Positions 1 through 5,311 of a stretch of DNA of 8,094 bases are shown piece after piece. The position numbers and the translations under genes were made by a program. Position 1 is the first letter of the stretch; each line of letters starts with the position of its first letter. The stretch is from an uncultured Lachnospiraceae bacterium (GTDB lineage: Bacteria; Bacillota; Clostridia; Lachnospirales; Lachnospiraceae): the NCBI GenBank assembly GCA_910578555.1, contig CAJTPS010000040.1, positions 1 through 8,094 of the forward strand. The letters are read 5' to 3'. The notes below the pieces were generated by a model that saw only the letters and a program-made list of their open reading frames with translations, was not told the DNA's origin and searched no databases.

Positions 1-29
1 TTTTCTCTTGAATTTTCAGGGTTGCATTA

Positions 30-50
30 CTGTTTATTTGTCAAGGTTCT
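30..50 (-). promoter_or_regulatory. boxA-like rRNA antitermination site
   Basis: The minus strand reads CCTTGACAAATAAACAG within this span. It aligns with E. coli rrn boxA (TGCTCTTTAACAATTTATCA) at the CTTnACAA core and the trailing ACAG, and it resembles the boxA of Gram-positive rrn leaders. It lies downstream of both promoters and of a small hairpin, where boxA is expected. It contains TTGACA, but no acceptable -10 follows at 16-18 nt, so I do not read it as a promoter. Confidence 0.6.
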
Positions 51-64
51 GGGCTACGTGTCCG

Positions 65-79
65 GTGTTTTTCAAACAC
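65..79 (-). promoter_or_regulatory. boxB-like leader hairpin
   Basis: The minus strand reads GTGTTT-GAA-AAACAC, a 6-bp perfect stem with a three-base loop, just after the predicted P2 start site and before boxA. In rrn leaders a boxB hairpin commonly precedes boxA. No U-tract follows, so it is not a terminator. The boxB label rests on position and shape only. Confidence 0.4.
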
Positions 80-90
80 GCAACGTTGGT

Positions 91-119
91 ATATTATCAT
101 ACCCACAGCCGCTCGTCAA
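91..119 (-). promoter_or_regulatory. Predicted rrn promoter P2
   Basis: On the minus strand, -35 TTGACG (119-114) is followed after 17 nt by -10 TAATAT (96-91), which matches the consensus at 4 of 6 positions. The overlapping GATAAT fits the consensus better but leaves only a 15-nt spacer. A start site near 84-86 is predicted. Just upstream of the -35 (about 121-150) is a run of A and T that looks like an UP element. A strong -35 with an upstream A/T tract fits a highly expressed stable-RNA promoter. Confidence 0.6.
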
Positions 120-120
120 T

Positions 121-150
121 ATCTTTTTGAAAAAATTTTAAATTATTTTT
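121..150 (-). promoter_or_regulatory. A/T-rich UP-like element of P2
   Basis: This stretch is almost entirely A and T on both strands and ends two bases before the P2 -35 hexamer. Such tracts bind the alpha subunit C-terminal domain of RNA polymerase at rRNA promoters. The role is inferred from composition and position. Confidence 0.45.
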
Positions 151-182
151 TCTCAGACTGTCTTTTTCGGCGGTGGATTTTT

Positions 183-212
183 ATTTTATCACTGCTTCCT
201 AACCTTTGTCAA
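183..212 (-). promoter_or_regulatory. Predicted rrn promoter P1
   Basis: On the minus strand, a consensus -35 TTGACA (212-207) is followed after 18 nt by -10 TAAAAT (188-183), matching consensus at 5 of 6 positions. Transcription would start near 176. The -35 begins about 20 nt after the cvpA stop codon. It is the clearest promoter match in the window and, with P2 some 90 nt further on, forms a tandem pair as in many rRNA operons. Confidence 0.65.
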
Positions 213-219
213 GGAAATT

Positions 220-236
220 GTAGCATTTTTTGCTAC
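220..236 (-). terminator. Hairpin at the cvpA stop codon, weak terminator candidate
   Basis: GTAGCA-AAAAA-TGCTAC forms a 6-bp perfect stem with a 5-base loop. The TAG stop of cvpA lies inside the left arm. On the minus strand it is followed by AATTTCC, which is a poor U-tract, so termination would be inefficient. It is the only hairpin between the eight-gene minus-strand cluster and the P1 promoter. It may act as an mRNA 3'-end stabiliser or partial terminator. Confidence 0.3.
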
Positions 237-622
237 AAAATATACATTCCCATATAATTCAGTACAAAATAGAGCAAATATGAGAGCGCGCACGCTTCCA
301 ATGCCCCCATAACCGCCCCCATGACCTTATCAAGTCCGCCTATTACGGAAAGATTACTCAGCGCCATAATCGGTTTGAAAATCAGACTGCACAGCCTGAA
401 AACCGTGCCGAGCAAAACAAGCCCGATCACGCACACAGTCAGCGTACTCATCGCTTTCGCTATATAGCTGGAAATTGCAAAGAATATAAGCGCCACACTA
501 ATCAGAGAAACAATCCCTGACAGGATCGTCACCACCTCCTTCATAATGCCGTTGTGAAATCCTCTTTTAATTCTCCAGACAAATATCAGGAAGATGATAA
601 ACACAAAAATAAGTTTTGTCAT
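233..622 (-). CDS. CvpA family membrane protein
   Basis: A 129-residue, very hydrophobic protein with about four membrane segments: residues 3-16, 31-51, 61-82 and 101-122. Between the first two lies a basic stretch ending in RGFHNGIMKEVV (20-31), the position of the RxGF-type signature of CvpA proteins. The family's late motif GGLDKVMGAVMG is at 95-106. CvpA was named for its requirement in colicin V production in E. coli; in most bacteria its job is unsettled, with links to envelope integrity. Usual members have about 160-180 residues, so this one is short and lacks the C-terminal tail. The ATG start has only a weak ribosome site (GAAAG about 14 nt upstream). It lies 47 nt after the DUF5711-like gene and is the last protein gene before the probable rRNA operon. 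The family call is fairly secure; the function is not. Confidence 0.75.
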   Translation of the reverse strand: MTKLIFVFIIFLIFVWRIKRGFHNGIMKEVVTILSGIVSLISVALIFFAISSYIAKAMSTLTVCVIGLVLLGTVFRLCSLIFKPIMALSNLSVIGGLDKVMGAVMGALEACALSYLLYFVLNYMGMYIL

Positions 623-669
623 GTAAATCTCAGCTTTCTATGTCTATATATCTTTTGTTCCACGACTAT

Positions 670-1878
670 CTATTGCAGTTCGATCGTATCAATAGAATCA
701 GGTGTCACCAGCATATAGCGGTACGGCGTACTCTGGGGTATCAGAACAAGTGTTGTCTTATCAAAGCTGCCGCTGTACTTCTCCGTCCCGTTGCTCTTAT
801 AGATACAGCATTCCGTTTCATTATATATAATGATCTGATCTTCATGGAAAATAATATCACTATATTCTATGTCAAAATAAATGGATTGTTTCAGTTCCGG
901 CTGTCCGGACTTGTGATAGACATCCATCCGATATCTGCTGACGCCCTCGGTATCATTAAACACCAGTCCGACATAGTCCCCGCCGTAATACACACTCTGT
1001 ACGCTTTCATCAATCAGGCTCTCCAGCACAATAACCGGTTTCTGTGCACCGCCGTAAAGCATGATTCGGTTATCCGCCACTGCAAACGATGACCTGTTAT
1101 CCAGAAATCTGGCATAAGGCACTACAGTATCCAGATAATCATACCCGCTGGCATAATTGTTGGTACTGTTCTGTCCGACATCCCCGAAATTATAAAATGC
1201 AACACTTGACTTCATCCGCCCGCTGTCCACAAACAGATATGATACACAGACAATCGTTCCGTTTGGTGAGATCGCAACATCCACCGGATAGCCACTGTCC
1301 TTCATTGTCGTACGGAAATACGCGAGTTCCTTCCCCTGAGAATCATATAAATAAATCCAGGTTGTGTCCGTATCATCCAGAACTGCCGCCACAACACCCT
1401 TTGACGACACGCAGAAATCCCGCATCGGCTTGTTCACCGTGATGCTGCCCATAACTCCGCTGGTATCCATGACATAAATATTTCTGCCGTTATAATCACC
1501 TATCGCAACAACATTCTGGCATATGTCTACGATCGGGTTCTGCATTTCAAACGTCTGATTCCAGACCGCCTTGCCTTTAATGTCCATACAGCCCGCGCCG
1601 TCCTTACTGTAAGTCAGCAGATGCCCTGCAAAAGGAAGCAGTCTAGAATCCTGCGTGACATTAATCTCCACGGAGGATATCTCAACTGCCTGCGTATAGA
1701 TCTTATTATTCCATTGAATATAAAACGCTGCTATGACCGCCGCAATCAAAACAACTATCAGAACCGCCCGGTAGAAAATCGTAAATTTGTGGCTCTTAAT
1801 CCGTTCGCGATAATTAATCTTCGGTTTCTCGGCTTCTCTCTCTTTTTTCTTTTTCAGGTAGTCCCTAACGTTAGTCAT
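670..1878 (-). CDS. DUF5711-like single-pass protein with extracellular beta-propeller
   Basis: A 402-residue protein with a highly basic cytoplasmic N-terminus (residues 1-33, with KKKKER at 9-14), one membrane helix at about 34-54, and a large external domain. The external part consists of short beta-rich units with hydrophobic strands separated by DSQGKE, SPNGT, DTSG and KSNGT-type turns. This is the look of a WD40/PQQ-like propeller with roughly six or seven blades, although no strict WD signature is present. Size, topology and neighbours match what is annotated in Lachnospiraceae as DUF5711; I recognise this by pattern and could not search. No catalytic residues are evident, so a scaffold, binding or sensing role outside the membrane is likeliest. 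An AGAGGA ribosome site lies 8-10 nt before the ATG. It sits between the LysM gene (44-nt gap) and cvpA (47-nt gap), probably in one transcript. Confidence 0.7.
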   Translation of the reverse strand: MTNVRDYLKKKKEREAEKPKINYRERIKSHKFTIFYRAVLIVVLIAAVIAAFYIQWNNKIYTQAVEISSVEINVTQDSRLLPFAGHLLTYSKDGAGCMDIKGKAVWNQTFEMQNPIVDICQNVVAIGDYNGRNIYVMDTSGVMGSITVNKPMRDFCVSSKGVVAAVLDDTDTTWIYLYDSQGKELAYFRTTMKDSGYPVDVAISPNGTIVCVSYLFVDSGRMKSSVAFYNFGDVGQNSTNNYASGYDYLDTVVPYARFLDNRSSFAVADNRIMLYGGAQKPVIVLESLIDESVQSVYYGGDYVGLVFNDTEGVSRYRMDVYHKSGQPELKQSIYFDIEYSDIIFHEDQIIIYNETECCIYKSNGTEKYSGSFDKTTLVLIPQSTPYRYMLVTPDSIDTIELQ

Positions 1879-1922
1879 ACGTTGTTCCTCTTCCCCAAGG
1901 TAAATATATCAATTGTGTCAGC

Positions 1923-3104
1923 TCAAGGCAGTATTATTTTCTGTCCGTCACGTATGCGGTCCGGATCGGTGATCTGGTTCAACTCACATATCTTCTGCAC
2001 ATGGTCGGTATCACCATATATTTTCTGGCTGATCGTATAGAGGGTATCACCACGCTCAACCTTATAGTATCTCGCCACATTGCGGGAGAGCGCCTCCACT
2101 TCTTCCTGATCCCCTTCCGCCGCTTCAGACTGCTGTGTTTCTTCTCCGGATTCCTGTTCCGTTTCCCCGGTCTTCTGTTCCGTTTCAGCTGATTCCTGTC
2201 CTTCTGCCTTGTTATTGCCGGCAGATGTCTGTCCCTCCGCCTCATCTTGTCCGGTCATGTCCGACATCTCTTCGCCGCTCGCTTCGGTCTCTTGCAGTGC
2301 CGCCCTGTTTTCAGATTCCCAGCCTTCTTCCTGACCGGCATCGTCCTCCGTTGTCTCCTTCTGTCCGGAGTTCTCGAGCGCTGCCAGTTTCAAGACATCT
2401 TCGTCCTGTGACGGGTCACGTCTGGCCACAATATCTTTCTGCTCACTCCCCATCTGCCCCGTTTGTTCGGCCTCCTGATTTTCCATAGCAAAGAAAACTT
2501 CTGTTGCCGACTGGTTCAACTGCTGCATTTTATCATAGCTGTTTGTGGAATTAATTACGATTGCAATCAATATCACGAGAATGGCACTAAGCTGCACGGA
2601 GATAGCACTGTGAGATATCTGTCTGTGCGGGGCGCGCTGCGGCATAATTCCGGATGGCACGCCCTGCTCTTTCATTCTGTCTGTCCCGATATTTTTATCC
2701 GACCCGGCCGAACTGCTTTCTTTTATCCGGCCGTTATTTCCTTCTTTCCGCTCAATCAGGTAGGTCTGCATCTGTGCGTTATCCTGATAAAAGACATCGT
2801 ATCCCTTTACCTCATAAAGCTCCGTCCCTTCCCGCACCAGAAACACGGGTCCCGCCTGCGTCAGACGACAGCCGATCTCTTCTAACAGACTGTATTTGTC
2901 AAATACCGCCAGATGTTTATCCCTGCCAACACCATATATTGTGTATTTCCTGCCATACCTTTCTTTAAATCCGTAAAAATAGAGTTCTGACAACTCTAAT
3001 GTTCCTGTTTCCTCTTTCAGAAAAGACAGCACATAATCCTCCACATAGATCTCGTACTTCTCTTCTTTTCCTCCTTTGTGAATGATGATTGATGACTGTC
3101 TCAT
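1923..3104 (-). CDS. Membrane-anchored LysM domain protein with acidic linker
   Basis: With the ATG at 3104 the product has 393 residues. Layout: a folded-looking N-terminal domain (about 1-117) with strand-rich YEIYVEDYVLSFLK and YTIYGVGRD stretches; a polar segment; one membrane helix at about 168-186; a linker of some 150 residues dominated by Glu, Gln, Gly, Ser and Asp; and a C-terminal LysM (about 345-392) with the hallmark YKVERGDTLYTISQKIYG start and a DGQKIILP end. LysM binds N-acetylglucosamine in peptidoglycan, so the protein should be tethered in the membrane and reach into the wall. The N-terminal domain would then be cytoplasmic; I do not recognise its family with confidence. The in-frame GTG at 3113 is less likely as the start, because it lies inside the Shine-Dalgarno sequence of the ATG at 3104. 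The gene heads an apparent three-gene envelope set. Confidence 0.8.
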   Translation of the reverse strand: MRQSSIIIHKGGKEEKYEIYVEDYVLSFLKEETGTLELSELYFYGFKERYGRKYTIYGVGRDKHLAVFDKYSLLEEIGCRLTQAGPVFLVREGTELYEVKGYDVFYQDNAQMQTYLIERKEGNNGRIKESSSAGSDKNIGTDRMKEQGVPSGIMPQRAPHRQISHSAISVQLSAILVILIAIVINSTNSYDKMQQLNQSATEVFFAMENQEAEQTGQMGSEQKDIVARRDPSQDEDVLKLAALENSGQKETTEDDAGQEEGWESENRAALQETEASGEEMSDMTGQDEAEGQTSAGNNKAEGQESAETEQKTGETEQESGEETQQSEAAEGDQEEVEALSRNVARYYKVERGDTLYTISQKIYGDTDHVQKICELNQITDPDRIRDGQKIILP

Positions 3105-3110
3105 TACATT

Positions 3111-3116
3111 CACTCC
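3111..3116 (-). promoter_or_regulatory. Ribosome binding site fixing the LysM gene start
   Basis: GGAGTG lies 6 nt before the ATG at 3104-3102. The upstream in-frame GTG (3113-3111) is part of this site, with GGA directly abutting it, too close to serve it. This favours initiation at the ATG. Confidence 0.65.
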
Positions 3117-3172
3117 ATTCCGAAGATCGGTAAGCGGATCGCCTTCCCGCCGCTTTGCGACTCTATGAAATT

Positions 3173-3181
3173 ACTATAGCA
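3173..3181 (-). promoter_or_regulatory. Extended -10 promoter for the LysM-DUF5711-cvpA genes
   Basis: The minus strand reads TGC-TATAGT: the TGn extension followed by a hexamer matching TATAAT at 5 of 6 positions. No good -35 lies 16-18 nt upstream, which extended -10 promoters can tolerate. The predicted start near 3166 gives a leader of about 60 nt before the ATG at 3104. This would let the envelope genes be expressed apart from the genes to the right. Confidence 0.45.
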
Positions 3182-3257
3182 TGTCTTGTATGCAAAATAT
3201 GGCAAAATGCGCGGTGCATTATATGAGAAATAGAGATACAGGAGGATAGCATGCTAT

Positions 3258-4298
3258 TTACACAAACTGATAAATTGTCACAAAATCATAATCTTTGCCC
3301 GGTCCGAACACCGACTGCGGAAAATCCGGATGATGAATGTTATCCGGATAGAACTGTGTCTCCAGACAGAATCCGCTGCGCGGTCCGTATACGGCGTTCT
3401 CCTTGCCGTTTTCCTTGCTGATGCAGTTGCCTGCATAGAACTGCACGCCGGGCAGACTGGTAAATACTTTCATCTTCCTGCCGCTTACAGGATCTTCCGC
3501 TTCAGCGATCTCACGTACCATACCATCGGCGCCGTCAATCACAAAATTGTGATCGTATCCCTGCCCGATTTTCAACTGTTCACAGTCGGCATTGATGTCC
3601 TGTCCGATCGGTTTCTTCTTCGTAAAATCCATGGGCGTTCCCTCCACCGGCACAATCTGTCCCGTAGGAATCGCACCCGGAACCACCGGCGTGTAACAGG
3701 ATGCATTGATCTGCAGCAAATGATTCTCAATCCGCCCCGCTTTATGCCCGGATAAATTAAAATACGTATGATTCGTCATGTTTATGATCGTATCCGCATC
3801 CGACGAAGCGTGATAACTCAGCCTCAGCGCATTATCATCTGATAAATGATAGGACATCCTGACTTTCTTATTGCCGGGAAATCCCATTTCCCCGTCTTTA
3901 CCTTCCAGCGTAAGGGTTATGCCGTTCTCTTCCTCTGTTACATCCCAGACACGTTTATGGTATCCATCTTCCATATGGCTGTGCAGATTGTTCTCTCCGT
4001 CATTGGCATCGATGTCATAATGTCTGCCGCCAAGCTCGAAGCCCGCGCCGCCGATCCGGTTGGCACTCGGTCCGATCGTGGCCCCGAAGAAATTGCTGTT
4101 GCCGTAATAGTCTTCCAGCGTCTCATATCCCAGAACCACATCTGTAAGATTCCCATCTTTATCCGGCACGAGCAGACTCACCAGATTGGCGCCGAAGTTA
4201 ATAATCTTCGCCTGCATACCATTTGCATTCGTCAATGTATATGCATATACATCTTCTCCGCCTCTCGCTGTTCCGAATTTCTCTTTTAATACCCCCAT
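3258..4298 (-). CDS. galM: Aldose 1-epimerase (mutarotase)
   Basis: Interconverts the alpha and beta anomers of galactose, glucose and related sugars in the cytoplasm, normally feeding the Leloir pathway. With the ATG at 4298 it has 346 residues, the usual family length. Motifs run in order: PSANRIGG (77-84), NNLHS (103-107, with the substrate-binding His106), NHTYFNLSG (176-184, with the acid His177), GYDHNFV (247-253, with Asp249) and GFCLETQFYPD (309-319, with the base Glu313). These correspond to His175, Asp243 and Glu309 of E. coli GalM, so it should be active. An in-frame ATG at 4316 would add six residues, but the GGAGG five nt before 4298 favours the inner start. It follows recR by 50 nt with no other galactose gene nearby, so its sugar is uncertain; its placement behind a recombination gene is unusual. 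Confidence 0.9.
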   Translation of the reverse strand: MGVLKEKFGTARGGEDVYAYTLTNANGMQAKIINFGANLVSLLVPDKDGNLTDVVLGYETLEDYYGNSNFFGATIGPSANRIGGAGFELGGRHYDIDANDGENNLHSHMEDGYHKRVWDVTEEENGITLTLEGKDGEMGFPGNKKVRMSYHLSDDNALRLSYHASSDADTIINMTNHTYFNLSGHKAGRIENHLLQINASCYTPVVPGAIPTGQIVPVEGTPMDFTKKKPIGQDINADCEQLKIGQGYDHNFVIDGADGMVREIAEAEDPVSGRKMKVFTSLPGVQFYAGNCISKENGKENAVYGPRSGFCLETQFYPDNIHHPDFPQSVFGPGKDYDFVTIYQFV

Positions 4299-4303
4299 CT
4301 CTG

Positions 4304-4308
4304 CCTCC
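4304..4308 (-). promoter_or_regulatory. Ribosome binding site fixing the galM start
   Basis: GGAGG followed by the 5-nt spacer CAGAG precedes the ATG at 4298. It lies downstream of the alternative ATG at 4316, which has only a weak, distant GTGGA in front. The inner ATG is therefore the better start. Confidence 0.65.
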
Positions 4309-4348
4309 GTTTCCATACATTCACAATTTCCACAAAGCCCTCTGTGGG

Positions 4349-4945
4349 CTACAACTCCACTCTTCCTTCCAGCGCCCGCAGCAGCGTGACCTCGTCTATA
4401 TATTCCAGATCACCGCCTACCGGCACGCCGCTGGCAATTCTCGTCACCCTGATCCCCGTAGGTTTAATCAGTTTACTGATATACATTGCCGTCGTCTCAC
4501 CCTCCAGGCTGGAATTCGTGGCGATAATCACCTCATTCACATCACCTTCCAGACGCTGCATAAGTTCTTTCAGCCTGATATCATTCGGTCCGATCCCCAG
4601 CATGGGCGATATTGCTCCGTGAAGCACATGGTAGACGCCGCCGTATTTGCCGGTCTTCTCGTATGCGGCCAGATCCCTTGCATTCTCCACTACCATGATC
4701 GTACCGTGATCCCTGTTGGCATTTGCACAGACGGGACACATATCCCGATCCGTCAGCGTGTAGCATTCCTGACAATACCGCACGTTTTCTTTGGCCTCCA
4801 CAATCGCGCTCGCCAGCCTCTCCACTCTGGCCCGCGGCATATTGATCAGATGAAAAGCAAGCCTCTGAGCCGATTTAGAACCAATGCCCGGAAGCCCCGC
4901 CAATTCCTCTATTAATTTGTTAATATGACCGCTGTACAGTTCCAT
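4349..4945 (-). CDS. recR: Recombination mediator protein RecR
   Basis: RecR works with RecO (and RecF) to load RecA onto single-stranded DNA coated with SSB at gaps and stalled forks. The 198-residue length equals the B. subtilis protein. An N-terminal helix-hairpin-helix includes LAGLPGIGSKSAQRLAFHL (15-33). A four-cysteine zinc site follows (Cys58, Cys61, Cys70, Cys73). The Toprim domain begins at TIMVVE (82-87) and includes ATNSSLEGETTA (142-153). The near-invariant SGVPVGGDLEYID is at 172-184. All expected motifs are intact. Its ATG overlaps the TGA of ebfC by one base (TGATG), so translation is probably coupled. A GGAGG lies about 11 nt upstream inside the ebfC end. The dnaX-ebfC-recR order is one of the most conserved in bacteria, which supports the call. 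Confidence 0.97.
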   Translation of the reverse strand: MELYSGHINKLIEELAGLPGIGSKSAQRLAFHLINMPRARVERLASAIVEAKENVRYCQECYTLTDRDMCPVCANANRDHGTIMVVENARDLAAYEKTGKYGGVYHVLHGAISPMLGIGPNDIRLKELMQRLEGDVNEVIIATNSSLEGETTAMYISKLIKPTGIRVTRIASGVPVGGDLEYIDEVTLLRALEGRVEL

Positions 4946-5292
4946 CAGAACGGGAATCCTCCGCCAAGACCGCCGGTCATCTTATTCATGATCTCGGCAT
5001 TTGCCTCTTCCGCCATGCGCAGCGCCTCGTTTGCTGCCGCCATCACAAGATCCTCCAGCATTTCGATGTCATCGGGATCTACCACTTCTTCAGACAGTTT
5101 CACCTTCGTGATCTCTTTGCCGCCCGTTACGGTCACCTCCACCGCACCGCCGCCTGCCTTTGCGACAAACTCCTTCGTCTCCAGTTCCTTCTGACTCTCC
5201 TCCATCTGACGCTGCATCCGCTGCGCCTGTTTCATCAAATTGCTCATGTTTCCCGGCATACCGCCGCCCGGAAATCCTCCACGTTTTGCCAT
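4945..5292 (-). CDS. ebfC: YbaB/EbfC family nucleoid-associated protein
   Basis: A 115-residue protein of the small dimeric YbaB/EbfC family, which binds DNA and influences nucleoid structure and expression. Residues 1-15 are Gly/Pro rich. A helix with NLMKQAQRMQRQMEESQKEL (18-37) is followed by the strand segment AGGGAVEVTVTGGKEITKVKLS (46-67), the conserved core of the family. The second long helix follows DPDDIEMLEDLVMAAANEA (72-90). The C-terminus ends in the typical MTGGLGGG-type tail. The start has a GGAG site 12 nt upstream. It lies 19 nt after dnaX and overlaps recR by one base, the conserved arrangement. Its exact role beside dnaX and recR is not settled in any organism. Confidence 0.94.
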   Translation of the reverse strand: MAKRGGFPGGGMPGNMSNLMKQAQRMQRQMEESQKELETKEFVAKAGGGAVEVTVTGGKEITKVKLSEEVVDPDDIEMLEDLVMAAANEALRMAEEANAEIMNKMTGGLGGGFPF

Positions 5293-5311
5293 AATATTTT
5301 CCCGCTCCTTT

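Larger units (their letters stand above)
1..176 (-). other. Probable rRNA operon leader (5' end of transcript)
   Basis: This stretch holds no open frame of note. Read on the minus strand, it contains two tandem promoters, an A/T-rich stretch, a short hairpin and a boxA-like sequence, all pointing off the left edge. That order (P1, P2, boxB-like hairpin, boxA) is the known layout of bacterial rRNA operon leaders, in which NusB/S10 bind boxA to make transcription resistant to termination. The last bases before the edge (CTGAAAATTCAAGAG) may belong to the precursor stem flanking 16S rRNA. The 16S gene itself is not in the window, so the assignment is inference. A tRNA operon leader is a less likely alternative. 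Confidence 0.65.
3105..3257 (-). other. Intergenic region with structured leader before the LysM gene
   Basis: The longest gene-free stretch between two genes in the window (153 nt). In minus-strand order it holds a 12-nt palindrome just after the galM stop (3246-3257), a weak stem AATGC/GCATT followed by TTG (3206-3220), an extended -10 promoter (3173-3181), and two hairpins in the transcript leader. The first hairpin is AAGCGG/CCGCTT (3155-3150 with 3137-3132, 12-nt loop); the second is CCGA-TCT-TCGG (about 3119-3129). The GTCGCAAAGC...TTACCGAT pattern faintly recalls the c-di-GMP-I riboswitch core, but it is much too short for that fold. I see no known riboswitch. Confidence 0.5.

Noticed and set aside
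30..50. Third promoter based on TTGACA near the left edge
   Set aside because: No -10-like hexamer occurs at 16-18 nt; the sequence fits a boxA element better.
2001..2968. Several plus-strand frames opposite the LysM gene, rich in Ser, Pro, Phe and Arg
   Set aside because: They are reverse readings of the Glu/Gln-rich linker and N-terminal domain; none has a convincing ribosome site or family pattern.
3105..3113. GTG start for the LysM protein
   Set aside because: The GTG is part of the GGAGTG ribosome site for the ATG at 3104 and has no properly spaced site of its own.
3120..3166. c-di-GMP-I (GEMM) riboswitch before the LysM gene
   Set aside because: Only scattered words match; the distance between the GCAAAGC and TTACCG parts is about half that required and the paired helices and tetraloop receptor are missing.
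3183..3251. 22-codon plus-strand peptide beginning MSCMQNMAKC
   Set aside because: No ribosome site or promoter precedes it, and it lies opposite the leader and galM end; too short to support.
4334..4350. Terminator between recR and galM
   Set aside because: AGCCC/GGGCT forms only a 5-bp stem overlapping the recR stop and is followed by TTTGTGG, not a U-tract; read-through into galM is more likely.
4223..4915. 230-codon plus-strand open frame opposite recR
   Set aside because: It lies antisense to an unmistakable recR with intact motifs, is rich in His, Arg and Pro as shadow frames are, and has no recognisable domain.
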